Below, piece by piece: positions 1 to 8,924 of a DNA stretch of 64,000 bases. The notes under the pieces were generated by a model that saw only the letters and a list, made by a program, of their open reading frames with translations, was not told where the DNA came from and ran no database searches. The stretch is from Ramlibacter albus (lineage in GTDB: Bacteria; Pseudomonadota; Gammaproteobacteria; Burkholderiales; Burkholderiaceae_C), in the NCBI RefSeq assembly GCF_014297445.1, contig NZ_JACORU010000001.1:124001-188000 (forward strand), written 5' to 3'. Position numbers and translations under genes: made by a program. The stretch's first letter is position 1; the number at the start of each line of letters is the position of its first letter.

Positions 1-122
1 GGGGCGGCGGCATCGGCGTCGGAGTAGACGGCGACGGTGCGCAGCCCTACGGCGCGCGCGGTGCGGATGACGCGCCGCGCGATCTCCCCGCGGTTGGCGA
101 TGAGGAGGGTGTCGAAACGCAT
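1..122 (-). CDS. Acyl-CoA carboxylase alpha subunit, N-terminus (cut by window edge)
   Basis: Only about the first 40 codons lie in the window. They encode the start of a biotin carboxylase domain, with the hallmark [18 protein letters not shown] followed by a VAVYSDADA segment. Family members carry biotin carboxylase, ATP-grasp and biotinyl domains and carboxylate biotin for a partner carboxyltransferase. The ATG lies 2 nt after the stop of the upstream acyl-CoA dehydrogenase, so the two are co-transcribed. The natural partner is the carboxyltransferase at 2605-4221 in the same cluster. The substrate cannot be told from this fragment. The same N-terminal motif opens the three complete alpha subunits at 16421, 36785 and 42490. 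Confidence 0.9.
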   Translation of the reverse strand, partial: MRFDTLLIANRGEIARRVIRTARAVGLRTVAVYSDADAAA

Positions 123-124
123 CG

Positions 125-1288
125 TCAGCCGCGCTTTGGGAGGATGCCCATGTGCTTGCAGATGATGGTCAGCATGATCTCGTCGGCGCCGCCGCCGATG
201 GAGATCAGGCGCAGGTCGCGCCAGGCGCGGGATACCGAGTTGTCCCAGGTGAAGCCCATGCCGCCCCAGTACTGCAGGCAGGAGTCGGTGACTTCGCGGC
301 ACAGGCGGCCGGCCTTGAGCTTGGCCATCGAGGCCAGTTCGGTCATGTCGCCGTCGTCCATGTGGATCTGCGCGGCGCGATAGATCAGCGAACGCAGCAT
401 CTCCACCTCGGTCTTGAGTTCGGCCATGCGGAAGTGCACCACCTGGTTGTCCAGGATCGGCTTGCCGAACGCGATGCGCTGACGGGTGTACTCGATGGTT
501 TCGTTGATGACGTTGGTGAGCGCAGTCACGCGGCGGGTGGCGCCGCTCAGGCGCTCCTCTTGGAACTGCTTCATCTGGTAGGTAAAGCCCTTGCCCTCTT
601 CGCCCACGCGGTAGCGCTGCGGCACGCGAACGTCGTCGAAGAACACCTGCGCCGTGTCGGACGACCACATCCCCACTTTCCGGATCTTGTTCATCGTGAT
701 GCCCGCGCGCAGCTTGCCGTTCTCCCGCAGGGGCAGGCAGATCATCGACTTGTTGCGATGCACGTCGTCGCCGCCGGTGTTGGCGAGCAGGCACATCCAA
801 TCGGCCTGCGTGCCGTTGGTGATCCACATCTTGGCGCCGTTGATCACGTAGTCATCGCCGTCCCTGCGCGCCGTGGTCTTGAGCGACGCGACGTCGGAAC
901 CGGCGCCGCTCTCGGACACACCCAGGCACACTACGTAGTCGCCGGCGATGGTCGGTTTCAGGAACTGCTCTCGCAGCTCGTCGGAGCCGAAGCGCGCCAG
1001 GGCCGGTGTGGCCATGTCGCACTGCACCGCGATGGCCATGCCCACGCCACCCGATCCGATCGCGCCGATGGCCTCGCAAAAAGCGATCTCGTACGAATAG
1101 TCCAGGCCCATGCCGCCGAACTCCACCGGCTTGTTCACGCCCAGGAAGCCGGCGCTGCCCAGCTTCTTAAAGAGGTCGTGGGCCGGGAATATCTCGGCGG
1201 CTTCCCATTCATCAATGTGCGGGGTGATCTCGCGAGCAATGAATTTGGCGACGCTGTCTTGCAGCGCGATATGGTCGGGTGTCAGCAT
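125..1288 (-). CDS. Acyl-CoA dehydrogenase (citronellyl-CoA dehydrogenase-like)
   Basis: A 387-aa FAD flavoprotein expected to introduce an alpha,beta double bond into an acyl-CoA and pass electrons to ETF. The full fold is present: an N-terminal helical domain with [11 protein letters not shown] (about residue 57), the FAD/substrate motif [10 protein letters not shown] followed by MWITNG, and the C-terminal [10 protein letters not shown] and QYWGGMGFT segments. The site that holds the catalytic Glu (YEGT) in short- and medium-chain enzymes reads IGGGADE, so the base must sit elsewhere, as in isovaleryl-CoA-type enzymes. The [11 protein letters not shown] segment recalls AtuD of acyclic-terpene degradation. 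Its place between carboxylase beta and alpha genes matches atu/liu gene sets. The assignment to citronellyl-CoA rests on memory of the family, not on a search. Confidence 0.9.
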   Translation of the reverse strand: MLTPDHIALQDSVAKFIAREITPHIDEWEAAEIFPAHDLFKKLGSAGFLGVNKPVEFGGMGLDYSYEIAFCEAIGAIGSGGVGMAIAVQCDMATPALARFGSDELREQFLKPTIAGDYVVCLGVSESGAGSDVASLKTTARRDGDDYVINGAKMWITNGTQADWMCLLANTGGDDVHRNKSMICLPLRENGKLRAGITMNKIRKVGMWSSDTAQVFFDDVRVPQRYRVGEEGKGFTYQMKQFQEERLSGATRRVTALTNVINETIEYTRQRIAFGKPILDNQVVHFRMAELKTEVEMLRSLIYRAAQIHMDDGDMTELASMAKLKAGRLCREVTDSCLQYWGGMGFTWDNSVSRAWRDLRLISIGGGADEIMLTIICKHMGILPKRG

Positions 1289-1452
1289 GCTTGGGTCTTG
1301 CTTGAAGGAGAGAACGAGGAAGGTTGGGGACCATGCCGCCGCCGCCGCCGCGCGGACGATTCCGGTGGAAGCGGAAGGGCCGGCCCGCCGCGAGAAGTGC
1401 CGGTGGGCGACCGACTGGATGAAGGCGGGCGTCCGGCCTTGGCCTGCGCCGG

Positions 1453-1533
1453 CAGGCTGTTGCGCTGCTGCGGTAGGCGCAACGCGAGCACGCCGGTGCG
1501 GCCGGCCACCTCAAACGAGAGCGTCTCTTGCAT
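1453..1533 (-). pseudogene. N-terminal stub of an enoyl-CoA hydratase (crotonase)
   Basis: An ATG 7 nt below the Bug-protein stop opens a frame beginning MQETLSFEVAGRTGVLAL and continuing to LPQQRNSL, which resembles the first beta-hairpin and the RPxxRNAL motif at the start of crotonases. After about 27 codons the frame loses all resemblance and runs on as low-complexity Arg/Ser/Pro sequence to about 1282. Liu and Atu clusters carry a hydratase gene at this kind of position between the carboxylase and dehydrogenase genes, so a large internal and 3' deletion is likely. The identity rests on a short match and is tentative. Confidence 0.4.
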
Positions 1534-1540
1534 CGGCCAC

Positions 1541-2554
1541 TCAGTTGGGCTGGATCTTGGCGGCGCGGATCGCCTGGCCCCAGCGCTCGGTCTCGCGGCG
1601 CTGCAGTGCGAGCAACGATTCGGGCGAGCCGGGATAGGGTAGAAGGCCGAGCTTGTCCAGGTTCGCCAAGGCGGCCGGAGTGCTCAGGGCATCGTTGATC
1701 ACAGTGCTGGCGGCGCGCACCTGGGCGGCCGGCGAGCCAGCACGCGCCCACACTGCCAGCCACGAGGCGAAGTCGAACTCGGGAAAGCCCTGTTCAGCGA
1801 TGGTCGGAAGGTCGGGCGCGCCCGGCAGGCGCTGCGCGACCGTGACGCCCAGCGGCATGGCCTTGCCTGTCTTGACCTGCGCCAGTGCGCTGGCCGCGTC
1901 GGCGATGAAGAAATCGACGTGGCCGCCGAGCAGGTCCGTCATGGCCTGCGCGCCCGATTTGTAGACCACGTTCACCGCGTCGAAGCCGGCCATCAGCTTG
2001 AGTTGCTCAACGCCGACGCGACTCGCGACGGCGGCGCTGGCGTAACTGAGTTTGCCGGGGTTGGCCTTCGCGTTGGCGATGAAATCCTTGAGCGTGCGGG
2101 CACTCACCCGTACCGGGTTTACCAACAGAATGTAGGGCACGCGCGCGTACGTGGTGACGGGCGCGAAGTCCTTCTCCGGGTCGAACCCCAGCGACTTGTA
2201 GAGGTGGACGTTGGCGGCGTGCGTGTTGTTGCCCGTGACGAGGAAGGTGTGCGCATCGGCCGGTGCGCGCGCTACGGCTTCCGCGGCCACGTTGCCGTCG
2301 GCGCCAGTGCGGTTCTCCACCATCACGGGGTGGCCAGACTTCTCCCCGATGCGTTCGGCGAAGTAGCGTGTGAGGATGTCCGAGGCTGAGCCGCCGGCCG
2401 CCGCGCCCACGATGAAGCGGACCGTCTTGTTCGGCCATGCGGGGGTTGCGGAGCCGCCTTGCGCGGCGGAAGCCGTCTGGGCCAGGCCCGGCAGTTGCGC
2501 GGCGCCGGCGGTGGCCGCCAGGAATGCGAGGGTTTGCCTTCTTCCGATCGTCAT
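1541..2554 (-). CDS. Bug/TctC-family periplasmic solute-binding protein
   Basis: A 337-aa extracytoplasmic receptor of the Bug family, which binds small carboxylates or related organic solutes. The N-terminus GRRQTLAFLAATAGAAQL looks like a twin-arginine-type signal peptide with cleavage near residue 30. The mature part has the family landmarks WPNKTVRFIVGAAAGGSASD, VENRTGADGN, APADAHTFLV, NPGKLSYAS and a YKSGAQAMTDLLGG segment. It sits between the carboxyltransferase and dehydrogenase genes of cluster I on the same strand. No TctA/TctB membrane genes are in the window, so it is an orphan receptor, which is common in Burkholderiales. Confidence 0.93.
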   Translation of the reverse strand: MTIGRRQTLAFLAATAGAAQLPGLAQTASAAQGGSATPAWPNKTVRFIVGAAAGGSASDILTRYFAERIGEKSGHPVMVENRTGADGNVAAEAVARAPADAHTFLVTGNNTHAANVHLYKSLGFDPEKDFAPVTTYARVPYILLVNPVRVSARTLKDFIANAKANPGKLSYASAAVASRVGVEQLKLMAGFDAVNVVYKSGAQAMTDLLGGHVDFFIADAASALAQVKTGKAMPLGVTVAQRLPGAPDLPTIAEQGFPEFDFASWLAVWARAGSPAAQVRAASTVINDALSTPAALANLDKLGLLPYPGSPESLLALQRRETERWGQAIRAAKIQPN

Positions 2555-2604
2555 GCCGTTGTCTCCTTTTGGGGTTGCTGCCGAAGAACGCGAGAGTTGG
2601 GCGG

Positions 2605-4221
2605 CTACAGCCGCGCGACGCCGAACTGGATCGGGTGCACCGGTTGCGTGCGGCCCTGCATTACCGTCTCGAGCGCGATCCCCAGCACGTCGCGAGTGTC
2701 GCGCGGGTCGATGACACCATCATCTAGCAGCAGGCTGCTGGTGTGGATGGCACTGGACTGGGTGTTGAAGGTGTCTACGATCTCCTGGCTCTCGCGCGCG
2801 AGGGCGGCTTCGTCGGGCGCCTTGCCGGTGCGCCGGGCCGCGGCTTCGGCCACCTGCCGCATCGTCATTGCCGCCTGCTCGCCGCCCATGACGGCGGTCT
2901 TGGCGTTGGGCCAGGAGAACAGGAAGTCGGGACGAAACGCGCGCCCGCACATGCCGTAGTTGCCGGCTCCGTACGAGGCGCCACACAGCACCGTGATCCT
3001 CGGCACCGGCGCGTTGGACAGCGCTTGGATGAGCTTGGCGCCGTGCTTGATCATGCCGGCCTCCTCGTGCGCGCGGCCGACAATGAAGCCGGTGATGTTC
3101 TGCAGGAACAAAAGCGGCCGTCCGAGCTGCACGCACAGCTGGATGAACTGCGCCGCCTTGGTCGAGCCGGCAACATCGAGCGGACCGTTGTTAGTGAGAA
3201 TCCCGACAGCGCGGCCCTTGACGTGGGCATAGCCGCACACTGTGGCGCTGCCGTAGAGCACCTTGAACTCCTGGAAGGCCGAGTCGTCGACCAGTCGGGC
3301 GATCACCTCGCGCATGTCCACCGGCGTGCGGCTTTCGGAGGGCATGAGGCCGAGCAGTTCGTCGCTGTCGAAACGCGGTTCGCGCCACGACGGTTCCGCT
3401 GCGGGCTGCGGCCATTCGAGCGAGCGCAGAACCTCACGTACCCGGGCGATGCCGTCGAGATCGCTGTCGGCAACATAGTCGGCCAAGCCCGAGGTGCGCG
3501 CGTGCATGTCGGCGCCTCCCAGTTCCTCCTCGCTGGCCTCCTCGCCAGTGGCGGCCTTGAGCAGCGCCGGGCCCGCAAGGAAAGCGCGCGCCTGCTGGCG
3601 CACCATGACGACGTAGTCGGACAGGCCGGGCAAATAGGCGCCGCCAGCGGCCGACGAGCCGTGGATCAGGGAGATCACCGGCACGCCCGCCGCCGACAGA
3701 CGCGCCAAGTTGTAGAACATGCCGCCGCCCACGATGAAGCGCTCGACGCGGTACTTCTTCAGATTGCCACCCGCGCTCTCGACCAACTGCACGAACGGCA
3801 GCTTGTGGGTCAGCGCGATCTCCTGCGCGCGGATGAGCTTCTGCCCGGTGAGCGCCTGCATCGCGCCGGCACTGATGCCGGCGTCGTTGATGGCGACCAT
3901 GCAGCGCGCCCCGCCCACCGTGCCAATGCCGGTGATCAGCCCCGAGCCGGGCACGCTGGTGGCGGGGTCCGGGTCCTCCAGGCCACAGTAACCGGCAAGC
4001 GTCATCAGTTCCAAAAACTGGGTGCCGGGGTCGAGGAGGTGGGCCAGGCGTTCGCGGGGCAGGAGCTTGCCGGTTTCATGGAAGCGCGCCTTCGAACGCG
4101 CCGACCGGTCAACCGTGCGGGCTTCAAGCGCGCGCACCTGACTGATAAGTTCTTGCATGGACTTCGCGTTGCGCTTGAAGTCAGGCTGGGACGGGGACAC
4201 CGTTGACTGCAATGTGGCCAT
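2605..4221 (-). CDS. Acyl-CoA carboxylase beta subunit (carboxyltransferase; MCC/GCC type)
   Basis: A 538-aa biotin-dependent carboxyltransferase that moves CO2 from carboxybiotin to an enoyl-CoA or acyl-CoA. Both crotonase-fold halves are intact. The N-domain has VESAGGNLKKY and the glycine pair in HGSSAAGGAYLPGLSDYV. The C-domain has NNGPLDVAGSTKAAQF, GFIVGRAHEEAGMIKHGAK and the oxyanion loop CGASYGAGNYGMCGR. The length matches methylcrotonyl- and geranyl-CoA carboxylase beta chains. It is the first gene of cluster I; the alpha partner begins at position 122. Cluster order (beta, dehydrogenase, alpha) resembles liu/atu. The substrate is inferred to be a 3-methyl-branched enoyl-CoA. Confidence 0.93.
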   Translation of the reverse strand: MATLQSTVSPSQPDFKRNAKSMQELISQVRALEARTVDRSARSKARFHETGKLLPRERLAHLLDPGTQFLELMTLAGYCGLEDPDPATSVPGSGLITGIGTVGGARCMVAINDAGISAGAMQALTGQKLIRAQEIALTHKLPFVQLVESAGGNLKKYRVERFIVGGGMFYNLARLSAAGVPVISLIHGSSAAGGAYLPGLSDYVVMVRQQARAFLAGPALLKAATGEEASEEELGGADMHARTSGLADYVADSDLDGIARVREVLRSLEWPQPAAEPSWREPRFDSDELLGLMPSESRTPVDMREVIARLVDDSAFQEFKVLYGSATVCGYAHVKGRAVGILTNNGPLDVAGSTKAAQFIQLCVQLGRPLLFLQNITGFIVGRAHEEAGMIKHGAKLIQALSNAPVPRITVLCGASYGAGNYGMCGRAFRPDFLFSWPNAKTAVMGGEQAAMTMRQVAEAAARRTGKAPDEAALARESQEIVDTFNTQSSAIHTSSLLLDDGVIDPRDTRDVLGIALETVMQGRTQPVHPIQFGVARL

Positions 4222-4497
4222 TTCTTTCCAGTTCGGCTCAGTTCCTCGGATAGAAGACGCGCGGCCGCGAAGGCTTGGTGACGGGTCATCATTGCACGAC
4301 AGATGGCGTCGGTTCCATCAAGAAAAATCACCATATTAATTAAGAGGTTCTTATGTGAGGTGGGTCTGACGTCAGCACGTCTCGGGAACGTCAAGCTGGA
4401 CGGATCCGTGCGACCGGCAGATCACTACGGCGGCAGCATTCCCTGAAACACCCATGAAGGGTTGCTGTCTTTCGCGCACCCCGGCAGGCCAGGGTCG
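4222..4497. other. Non-coding region upstream of cluster I
   Basis: No coding potential is seen here. Around 4330-4360 there is a short AT-rich tract containing the palindrome TTAATTAA, unusual for this GC-rich sequence and about 110-140 nt upstream of the minus-strand carboxyltransferase start. It could hold that gene's promoter, but I find no convincing -35/-10 pair. Confidence 0.4.
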
Positions 4498-4527
4498 CTG
4501 CTGCACTTTCTAGAAGTGACGCAGCAG
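4498..4527. repeat. Imperfect inverted repeat beside the IS remnant
   Basis: Left arm CTGCTG-CACTT (4498-4508) pairs with AAGTG (4514-4518) and, after a 3-nt bulge, CAGCAG (4522-4527), giving an 11-bp stem around a 5-nt loop. It has no T-run and no adjacent gene end, so it is not an obvious terminator. It lies just before the transposase fragment and may be part of the decayed element. Confidence 0.4.
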
Positions 4528-4589
4528 TTGCGTGCCAGTGCGGACTGCGCCAAATCGCCGAGGCAGAACTGCGCCTGGGGCACAGCCTG

Positions 4590-4655
4590 GGCGACGACAT
4601 CACCTACATACGCGCGTGGCAGGGATGGCTGTACCTGGCCATGGTGGTTGACCTG
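4590..4655 (+). pseudogene. IS3-family transposase (OrfB, DDE domain) fragment
   Basis: A 22-codon piece reads GDDITYIRAWQGWLYLAMVV, the first-aspartate region of the DDE integrase core of IS3-family OrfB proteins (usual form GDITYI...GWLYLA..D). The flanking sequence lacks the rest of the domain. The match ends exactly where a sequence resembling an IS left end begins (TGAGGTGTCCCC at 4654), suggesting that another IS3-type element landed inside this one. Confidence 0.65.
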
Positions 4656-5226
4656 AGGTGTCCCCGAATTTCGGAGTTCATAGCTAAACCCGGAAAATGC
4701 CGGGAGAGGAGCTGAGTGATAAACGAGGAACGCAGCCGAGGCAAATACACGCTGGAGTTCAAGCAGGAGGCGGTCCGGCAGGTGAAGGCCGGACGCGCGG
4801 CGTCGGTGGTGACCAACATGCTGGGGATGCCCAAGGCGAGCCTGACCAACTGGGTGCGCGCCGCTGCTTCTATAGGGGGCAGTTGGGAATGACGGCCTAG
4901 GGCAAGGCCGCACCGGTGGTCACCCCCGCAGGCTGAGATCGCCCGGCTTCGGGCGGAGTTTGCCCGGCTGAAGATGGAGCGCGACACCGCAAAAAAAGCC
5001 GCGGCGAAATTTGCACAGGATGTGCTGCAAGTTAGGCCTGGATTCGGTCGATGAAGCGATGAAGCCGCGCTGGCCGATAGCGCTGATATGCGAGGTGCTG
5101 GAGGTCAGTCCCAGCGGGTCTTTCGGTCTAGCTCAGTCCGATGCAATACGAGCAACGCTTGTTGGCGGCGGAGCGAAAATCTGCCGCCGGCCGATCGAGC
5201 TACTGAGTCATCCTCATCGAACTTGA
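4656..5226 (+). mobile_element. Degenerate IS3-family element (orfA and start of orfB)
   Basis: An orfA-like frame starts at GTG 4716 with YTLEFKQEAVRQVKAG, a helix-turn-helix of the IS3 OrfA type, and ends at a TGA after NWVRAAA. The matching OrfA sequence continues two bases out of frame as KAAPVVTPA and returns to the first frame at 4932 with AEIARLRAEFARLKMERD. At least two frameshifts and two stops therefore break it. A frame at 5011-5226 carries RWPIALICEVLEVSPSGSFG, the N-terminal segment of OrfB, then loses similarity. No right end or DDE core follows. The element is dead and incomplete. Confidence 0.75.
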
Positions 5227-5284
5227 ACTTATTACGTGCAGGCGGCTTCGCTCCGAGGCACATTCAAGAGAAAAGGGGGCCGGA

Positions 5285-6022
5285 TCAATAGCTGAAGCGC
5301 GGCGATCCGAGTTTCGACGAGATCTGGTGTCGCGCCTGCAGCATGCAGCGCAGGTTGCGCTCCTGCTGCGCTTTCATGCGGTTCTCGGGTCCAGTCAAAG
5401 TCAGGGCGTACTTGCCGGTGTTCTGCATGTCGTAGATCGCCACCGAAATCGCAAGCGAGCCCGGCACGCGCTCGCTGCTGGTCACCGCATAGCCCTGCTT
5501 GCGGATCGTGGAGAGTTCCGCTTTCAGCTGCGCCTGCGTGAAGGGCGCGTTGCGCGGCAGGGTCTTGACGATGGCGGCCTGCTCGTCGGCCGGAAGGTGC
5601 GCGAGCAGGGTCTTGCCGGTGGCGCCGTAGAGCAACGGCGCATGCTCGCCGAGGTTCACGATGTGCATCAGCCGCGCGGTCGATTCGACCACGTCCACGC
5701 AGACGCGATCCACGCCGACGACCGTGTTGAGGCTGACCGTTTCTCCGGTGACTTGCCCGATCTCCACCATCTTGGGGTGTGCGATGTCGCGGATGGCCAA
5801 GCCGCCCGCGACCACTCCGGCTAGGCGCACCAGCTTCATCGAGAGGCAGTAGCGCTGGTCATCCAACCGCACCAGGTAGCCCGCGTCGCTCAGGCTGTTG
5901 ACCAGCCGGAAGGTGGTGGCCTTGGATAGTTCGATGCGGTCGCTGATCTCCTGCAGGGTCAGCTTGGGCTGCTCCCGCGTGAAGGCGTCCAGAACTGAGA
6001 AGATGCGGTCGACAGCGCGCAC
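5285..6022 (-). CDS. IclR-family transcriptional regulator
   Basis: A 245-aa regulator with an N-terminal winged helix-turn-helix (LTLQEISDRIELSKATTF, then RLVNSLSDAGYL) and a C-terminal GAF-like effector domain (about residues 75-235, including TGETVSLN and GATGKTLLAHLP). IclR proteins usually bind small organic acids or their CoA esters and control a neighbouring catabolic operon. The start is a GTG that gives the typical VRAVDRIFSVLDAF opening. It is the last gene of minus-strand cluster II, 35 nt below the acyl-CoA synthetase, so it probably controls that operon or the divergent cluster III. Confidence 0.92.
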   Translation of the reverse strand: MRAVDRIFSVLDAFTREQPKLTLQEISDRIELSKATTFRLVNSLSDAGYLVRLDDQRYCLSMKLVRLAGVVAGGLAIRDIAHPKMVEIGQVTGETVSLNTVVGVDRVCVDVVESTARLMHIVNLGEHAPLLYGATGKTLLAHLPADEQAAIVKTLPRNAPFTQAQLKAELSTIRKQGYAVTSSERVPGSLAISVAIYDMQNTGKYALTLTGPENRMKAQQERNLRCMLQARHQISSKLGSPRFSY

Positions 6023-6057
6023 GGTGGGGGTCGAGGGAGAAGCAGTAGCGCAGTCTA

Positions 6058-8145
6058 CTACTTCAGGACCACGAGCCCGTCCAGCGCGCGCACGCCTTCG
6101 CCTTCGCCCAGGACCATGAGGGGATTGATCTCCGCTTCGGCCACCGCGGGGTCGGCCGCGACCAAGGTGGAAACCCGTGCAATCGTGCGAGCGAGCGCAT
6201 GCACGTCGCCGCGCGGCAGGTTGCGGTAGCCCTTGAGCGCAGCGAAGGCCTTGACCTCCGCGATCATCGCGTGCGCTTCCTGTTCGCTCACCGGTGCGGG
6301 CCGGATGCTCACGTCGTGGTACAGCTCGGACAGCACGCCGCCCATACCCACCGACACCACGGGCCCCACCGTCGCGTCGCGCGAGAAGCCCACCAGAACT
6401 TCGGCGAGGCCGCGCGCGGTCTCCTGCACCTGGAAGCCCTCGATGTGGGCGTGAGGCAGGGCGGCAGTGACGGACCGCCTCATCTCAAGTGCGGCGGCTT
6501 GCAGCTCGTCCGCATCGCCGATGCCCAGCTTCACGCCGCCGACCTCGGTTCTGTGCGGCACGTCGGGAGAGGACACCTTCAGCACACAGGGATAGATGAT
6601 GCCGGAGACAGCCTCGCGGGCCCACGAGCCGGGGTCGGCGTGCAGCACCCATTCCCGCACCTGCTCGATGCCCAGCGAGGCGAACACCGCCTGCGAGTCC
6701 ACCGCGTTGAGCGTGGCGCCGCTCGCATGCCGGCGCAGCTGCTCGCTGGCCGCGTCCGCTCGCACTGTGTCCAGTGTGCGCGGTGCGCGCCAGCTCGCCC
6801 AGGCGGACATCGCATCGGCGCAGGCCTCAGGTTGCGAGAACACCGCGATGCCCGCTTCGCGCAGCAGGCGCTGCGAGCGGTCGGCCTGCGGCGTGAGGAA
6901 AACGGCCAGCGGCTTGCCGGTGCGCCCGGCGAGGATGGGTGCTACCGCGCGCTCCGGCCGGAATTGCGACGAAGAGCCGACCACGCAGACGAGCGCGTCG
7001 ATCCCGTCTTCGGCGAGCACCTCGCGCATCACGGCGCCGTAGGTAGCGGGGTTGGTGCCGGCGAGGGTCAGGTCCACGAGCGGCGCCGCGCCGACCGCTA
7101 TGCCCTGCTGCGCGAGCCGTTCGCGCGCGGCGGCCGGCGGCGGGCTCACGTGCAGGTCGCGCTCGCCCAAATTGTCGACGACCAGTGCGCCGCCACCGCC
7201 GGTGGTGGACATCACGGCCACGCGCGAGCCGGTCGGCCGCGCGCCGCGAAAGAGCGGTGCCCCATCGATCAGCGCATCGAGGTTGCGCACCTCGGCCACG
7301 CCGATGTCCCGCAGGAATGCCGATGCGGCCCGGCCGCTGCCTGTGAGCGCGCCGGTGTGTGACACAGCGAGTTCCTGCCCCAGCGCCGAGCGGCCGAGGC
7401 GATAGGCCAGCACCGGTTTTCCCGCTGCCGTGGCCATGGCCACAGCGCCGCGCAGCGCCTCGGGCGCGCGGATGGTTTCGATGAACAGCTGAATCACGCG
7501 CGTGTGCGCATCGGCAGCCATGATCTCGACGAGCTCGGCCACCGTGATATCGGCTTCGTTTCCCACCGACACCAGCTTGGAGAAACCCACGCCGCGAGCG
7601 GCGCCTCGCGAAAGGATCGCCCCAAGCATGCTGCCGCTTTGGGAGATGAGGCCAACGTCGCCCGCAGGCAACTCGCACAGCGACAGCACCTCGTTGGCCG
7701 AGAGCGCCACCTTGGCATGCAGGTCTACCACGCCCAAGGCATTGGGCCCAAGCAGCCGCGTGCGCGAGCCGGTAAGCAGCGCCAGCAGCTGCGATTGACG
7801 CTCGTGCCCGACCTCGCCGGCTTCGGCGAAGCCGTTGGACATGATGGTCATGCAGCGCACGCCCGCAGACACGCAGTCGCGCGCGGCGGCCAGTACCTGC
7901 TCCGTGGGCAGCATGATGTAGGCGTGGTCCACGGGCGAGGGCACGGCGCTAACGCTCGCATAGGCCTTCAGGCCCAGCACCTCGGTTCGGCGAGGGTTGA
8001 TGGGGTAGAGCGCGCCCGCGTAACCGTGCTGCGCCAAGTGGCGCTGCGGCAGCGCGGAATGCTTGCCTGAGTCGGCCGATGCGCCCACGAGCGCGATCGC
8101 CTTTGGCCGGAAGATCGCTTCGGCGAGTTCGGTCATGAGAATCAT
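6058..8145 (-). CDS. NDP-forming acyl-CoA synthetase (acetate-CoA ligase ADP-forming family)
   Basis: A 695-aa fused alpha-beta synthetase. The N-terminal CoA-binding Rossmann domain has ALVGASADSGK (about residue 18) and a succinyl-CoA-synthetase-like domain with GLISQSGSMLG. The phosphohistidine segment VSHTGALTGSG puts the catalytic His at about residue 263. A C-terminal ATP-grasp domain (about 470-695) contains CVLKVSSPDVPHRTEVGGVK. It would make an acyl-CoA from a free acid, CoA and ATP, or run in reverse. Its ATG overlaps the stop of the upstream crotonase by 4 nt, so translation is coupled. A second ATG three codons in is possible. The substrate is unknown. Confidence 0.9.
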   Translation of the reverse strand: MILMTELAEAIFRPKAIALVGASADSGKHSALPQRHLAQHGYAGALYPINPRRTEVLGLKAYASVSAVPSPVDHAYIMLPTEQVLAAARDCVSAGVRCMTIMSNGFAEAGEVGHERQSQLLALLTGSRTRLLGPNALGVVDLHAKVALSANEVLSLCELPAGDVGLISQSGSMLGAILSRGAARGVGFSKLVSVGNEADITVAELVEIMAADAHTRVIQLFIETIRAPEALRGAVAMATAAGKPVLAYRLGRSALGQELAVSHTGALTGSGRAASAFLRDIGVAEVRNLDALIDGAPLFRGARPTGSRVAVMSTTGGGGALVVDNLGERDLHVSPPPAAARERLAQQGIAVGAAPLVDLTLAGTNPATYGAVMREVLAEDGIDALVCVVGSSSQFRPERAVAPILAGRTGKPLAVFLTPQADRSQRLLREAGIAVFSQPEACADAMSAWASWRAPRTLDTVRADAASEQLRRHASGATLNAVDSQAVFASLGIEQVREWVLHADPGSWAREAVSGIIYPCVLKVSSPDVPHRTEVGGVKLGIGDADELQAAALEMRRSVTAALPHAHIEGFQVQETARGLAEVLVGFSRDATVGPVVSVGMGGVLSELYHDVSIRPAPVSEQEAHAMIAEVKAFAALKGYRNLPRGDVHALARTIARVSTLVAADPAVAEAEINPLMVLGEGEGVRALDGLVVLK

Positions 8146-8924
8146 TCGCCCTTGAACTGCGCGGTGCGCTTTTCGAGGAAGGCCGAGATGCCCTCGGCCT
8201 TGTCCTTCGTGCCGTACACGGTGGTCACGAGCATGGTCTCGAATTCGATCGCCGAGGCCAAGTCCATCTGCATGCCTCGGTGCACCGCTCGCTTGACGAA
8301 GGCCAGCGCCAGCGGTGCGCGCGTGGCGTAGTGGTTGGCCAGCTTCACCGCTTCCGCCAGCGCGCCGCCCTTGGGCGTCCGGCGATTGATGAGGCCGATG
8401 CGATAGGCATGGTCCGCATCGACCGGCTCGGCGGCAAACAGCATGTCAAGCGCGTGCGCCATGCCCACCACGCGCGGCAGGCGCTGCGTGCCACCCGCGC
8501 CGGCCACGGTGCCGATGCGCGCGCTGGTGATCGCGAAGCTCGCGTCCTCGGAGGCGATGCGCAGGTCGGCCGCCAGCGCCAGTTCGAGCCCGCCGGTCAT
8601 GCAGAAGCCCTCGATCGCGGCAATCACCGGCTTGGGCGATTCCTCCAGCGCCTGGTTCAGGCGATGCCAATGGCTGAAGTAGCGGCGGCCCTCCTGCGCG
8701 GTCGTGACCTGGAAGGCCTCGTTCAGGTCGGCGCCGGCGGAAAAATACCCTTCGCCACCGGTGATGACGATGGCAGCCACCTCCTTTATACCGGCCGCTT
8801 CTCCGCACGCGTCGACGATGTCGTCCATCATGCGTTCGCTCACCGCGTTGCGGCGATCAGGGCGGTTCATCTGGACGATGAAGGCGGCGCCCTCGACGCG
8901 GGTGAGAATGGTTTCGTAGCTCAT
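8142..8924 (-). CDS. Enoyl-CoA hydratase/isomerase family protein
   Basis: A 260-aa crotonase-fold protein. The N-terminal RPDRRNAVSE, the oxyanion segment YFSAGADLNEAF and the helix GFCMTGGLELALAADLRIAS are present. Of the two hydratase glutamates, the first is kept (GGLEL) but the second is Ala (ITSARIGTVAG in place of the usual PE), so simple hydratase activity is doubtful and isomerase or hydrolase activity is possible. The open frame extends further upstream, but the ATG at 8924 fits the family N-terminus and overlaps the hydrolase stop as ATGA. The stop likewise overlaps the synthetase start. Confidence 0.9.
   Translation of the reverse strand: MSYETILTRVEGAAFIVQMNRPDRRNAVSERMMDDIVDACGEAAGIKEVAAIVITGGEGYFSAGADLNEAFQVTTAQEGRRYFSHWHRLNQALEESPKPVIAAIEGFCMTGGLELALAADLRIASEDASFAITSARIGTVAGAGGTQRLPRVVGMAHALDMLFAAEPVDADHAYRIGLINRRTPKGGALAEAVKLANHYATRAPLALAFVKRAVHRGMQMDLASAIEFETMLVTTVYGTKDKAEGISAFLEKRTAQFKGE

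Noticed and set aside
152-1642. A 496-codon plus-strand frame over the first dehydrogenase
   Set aside because: It is antisense to a well-conserved acyl-CoA dehydrogenase; its translation is His/Ala/Gly-rich and shows no recognisable fold.
2743-4206. A 487-codon plus-strand frame over the carboxyltransferase
   Set aside because: It is the mirror of the minus-strand carboxyltransferase, which explains every base of it.
4425-4913. A 162-codon minus-strand frame in the gap between clusters I and II
   Set aside because: It is antisense to the IS3 transposase remnants and has no recognisable domain; the plus-strand matches explain the region.
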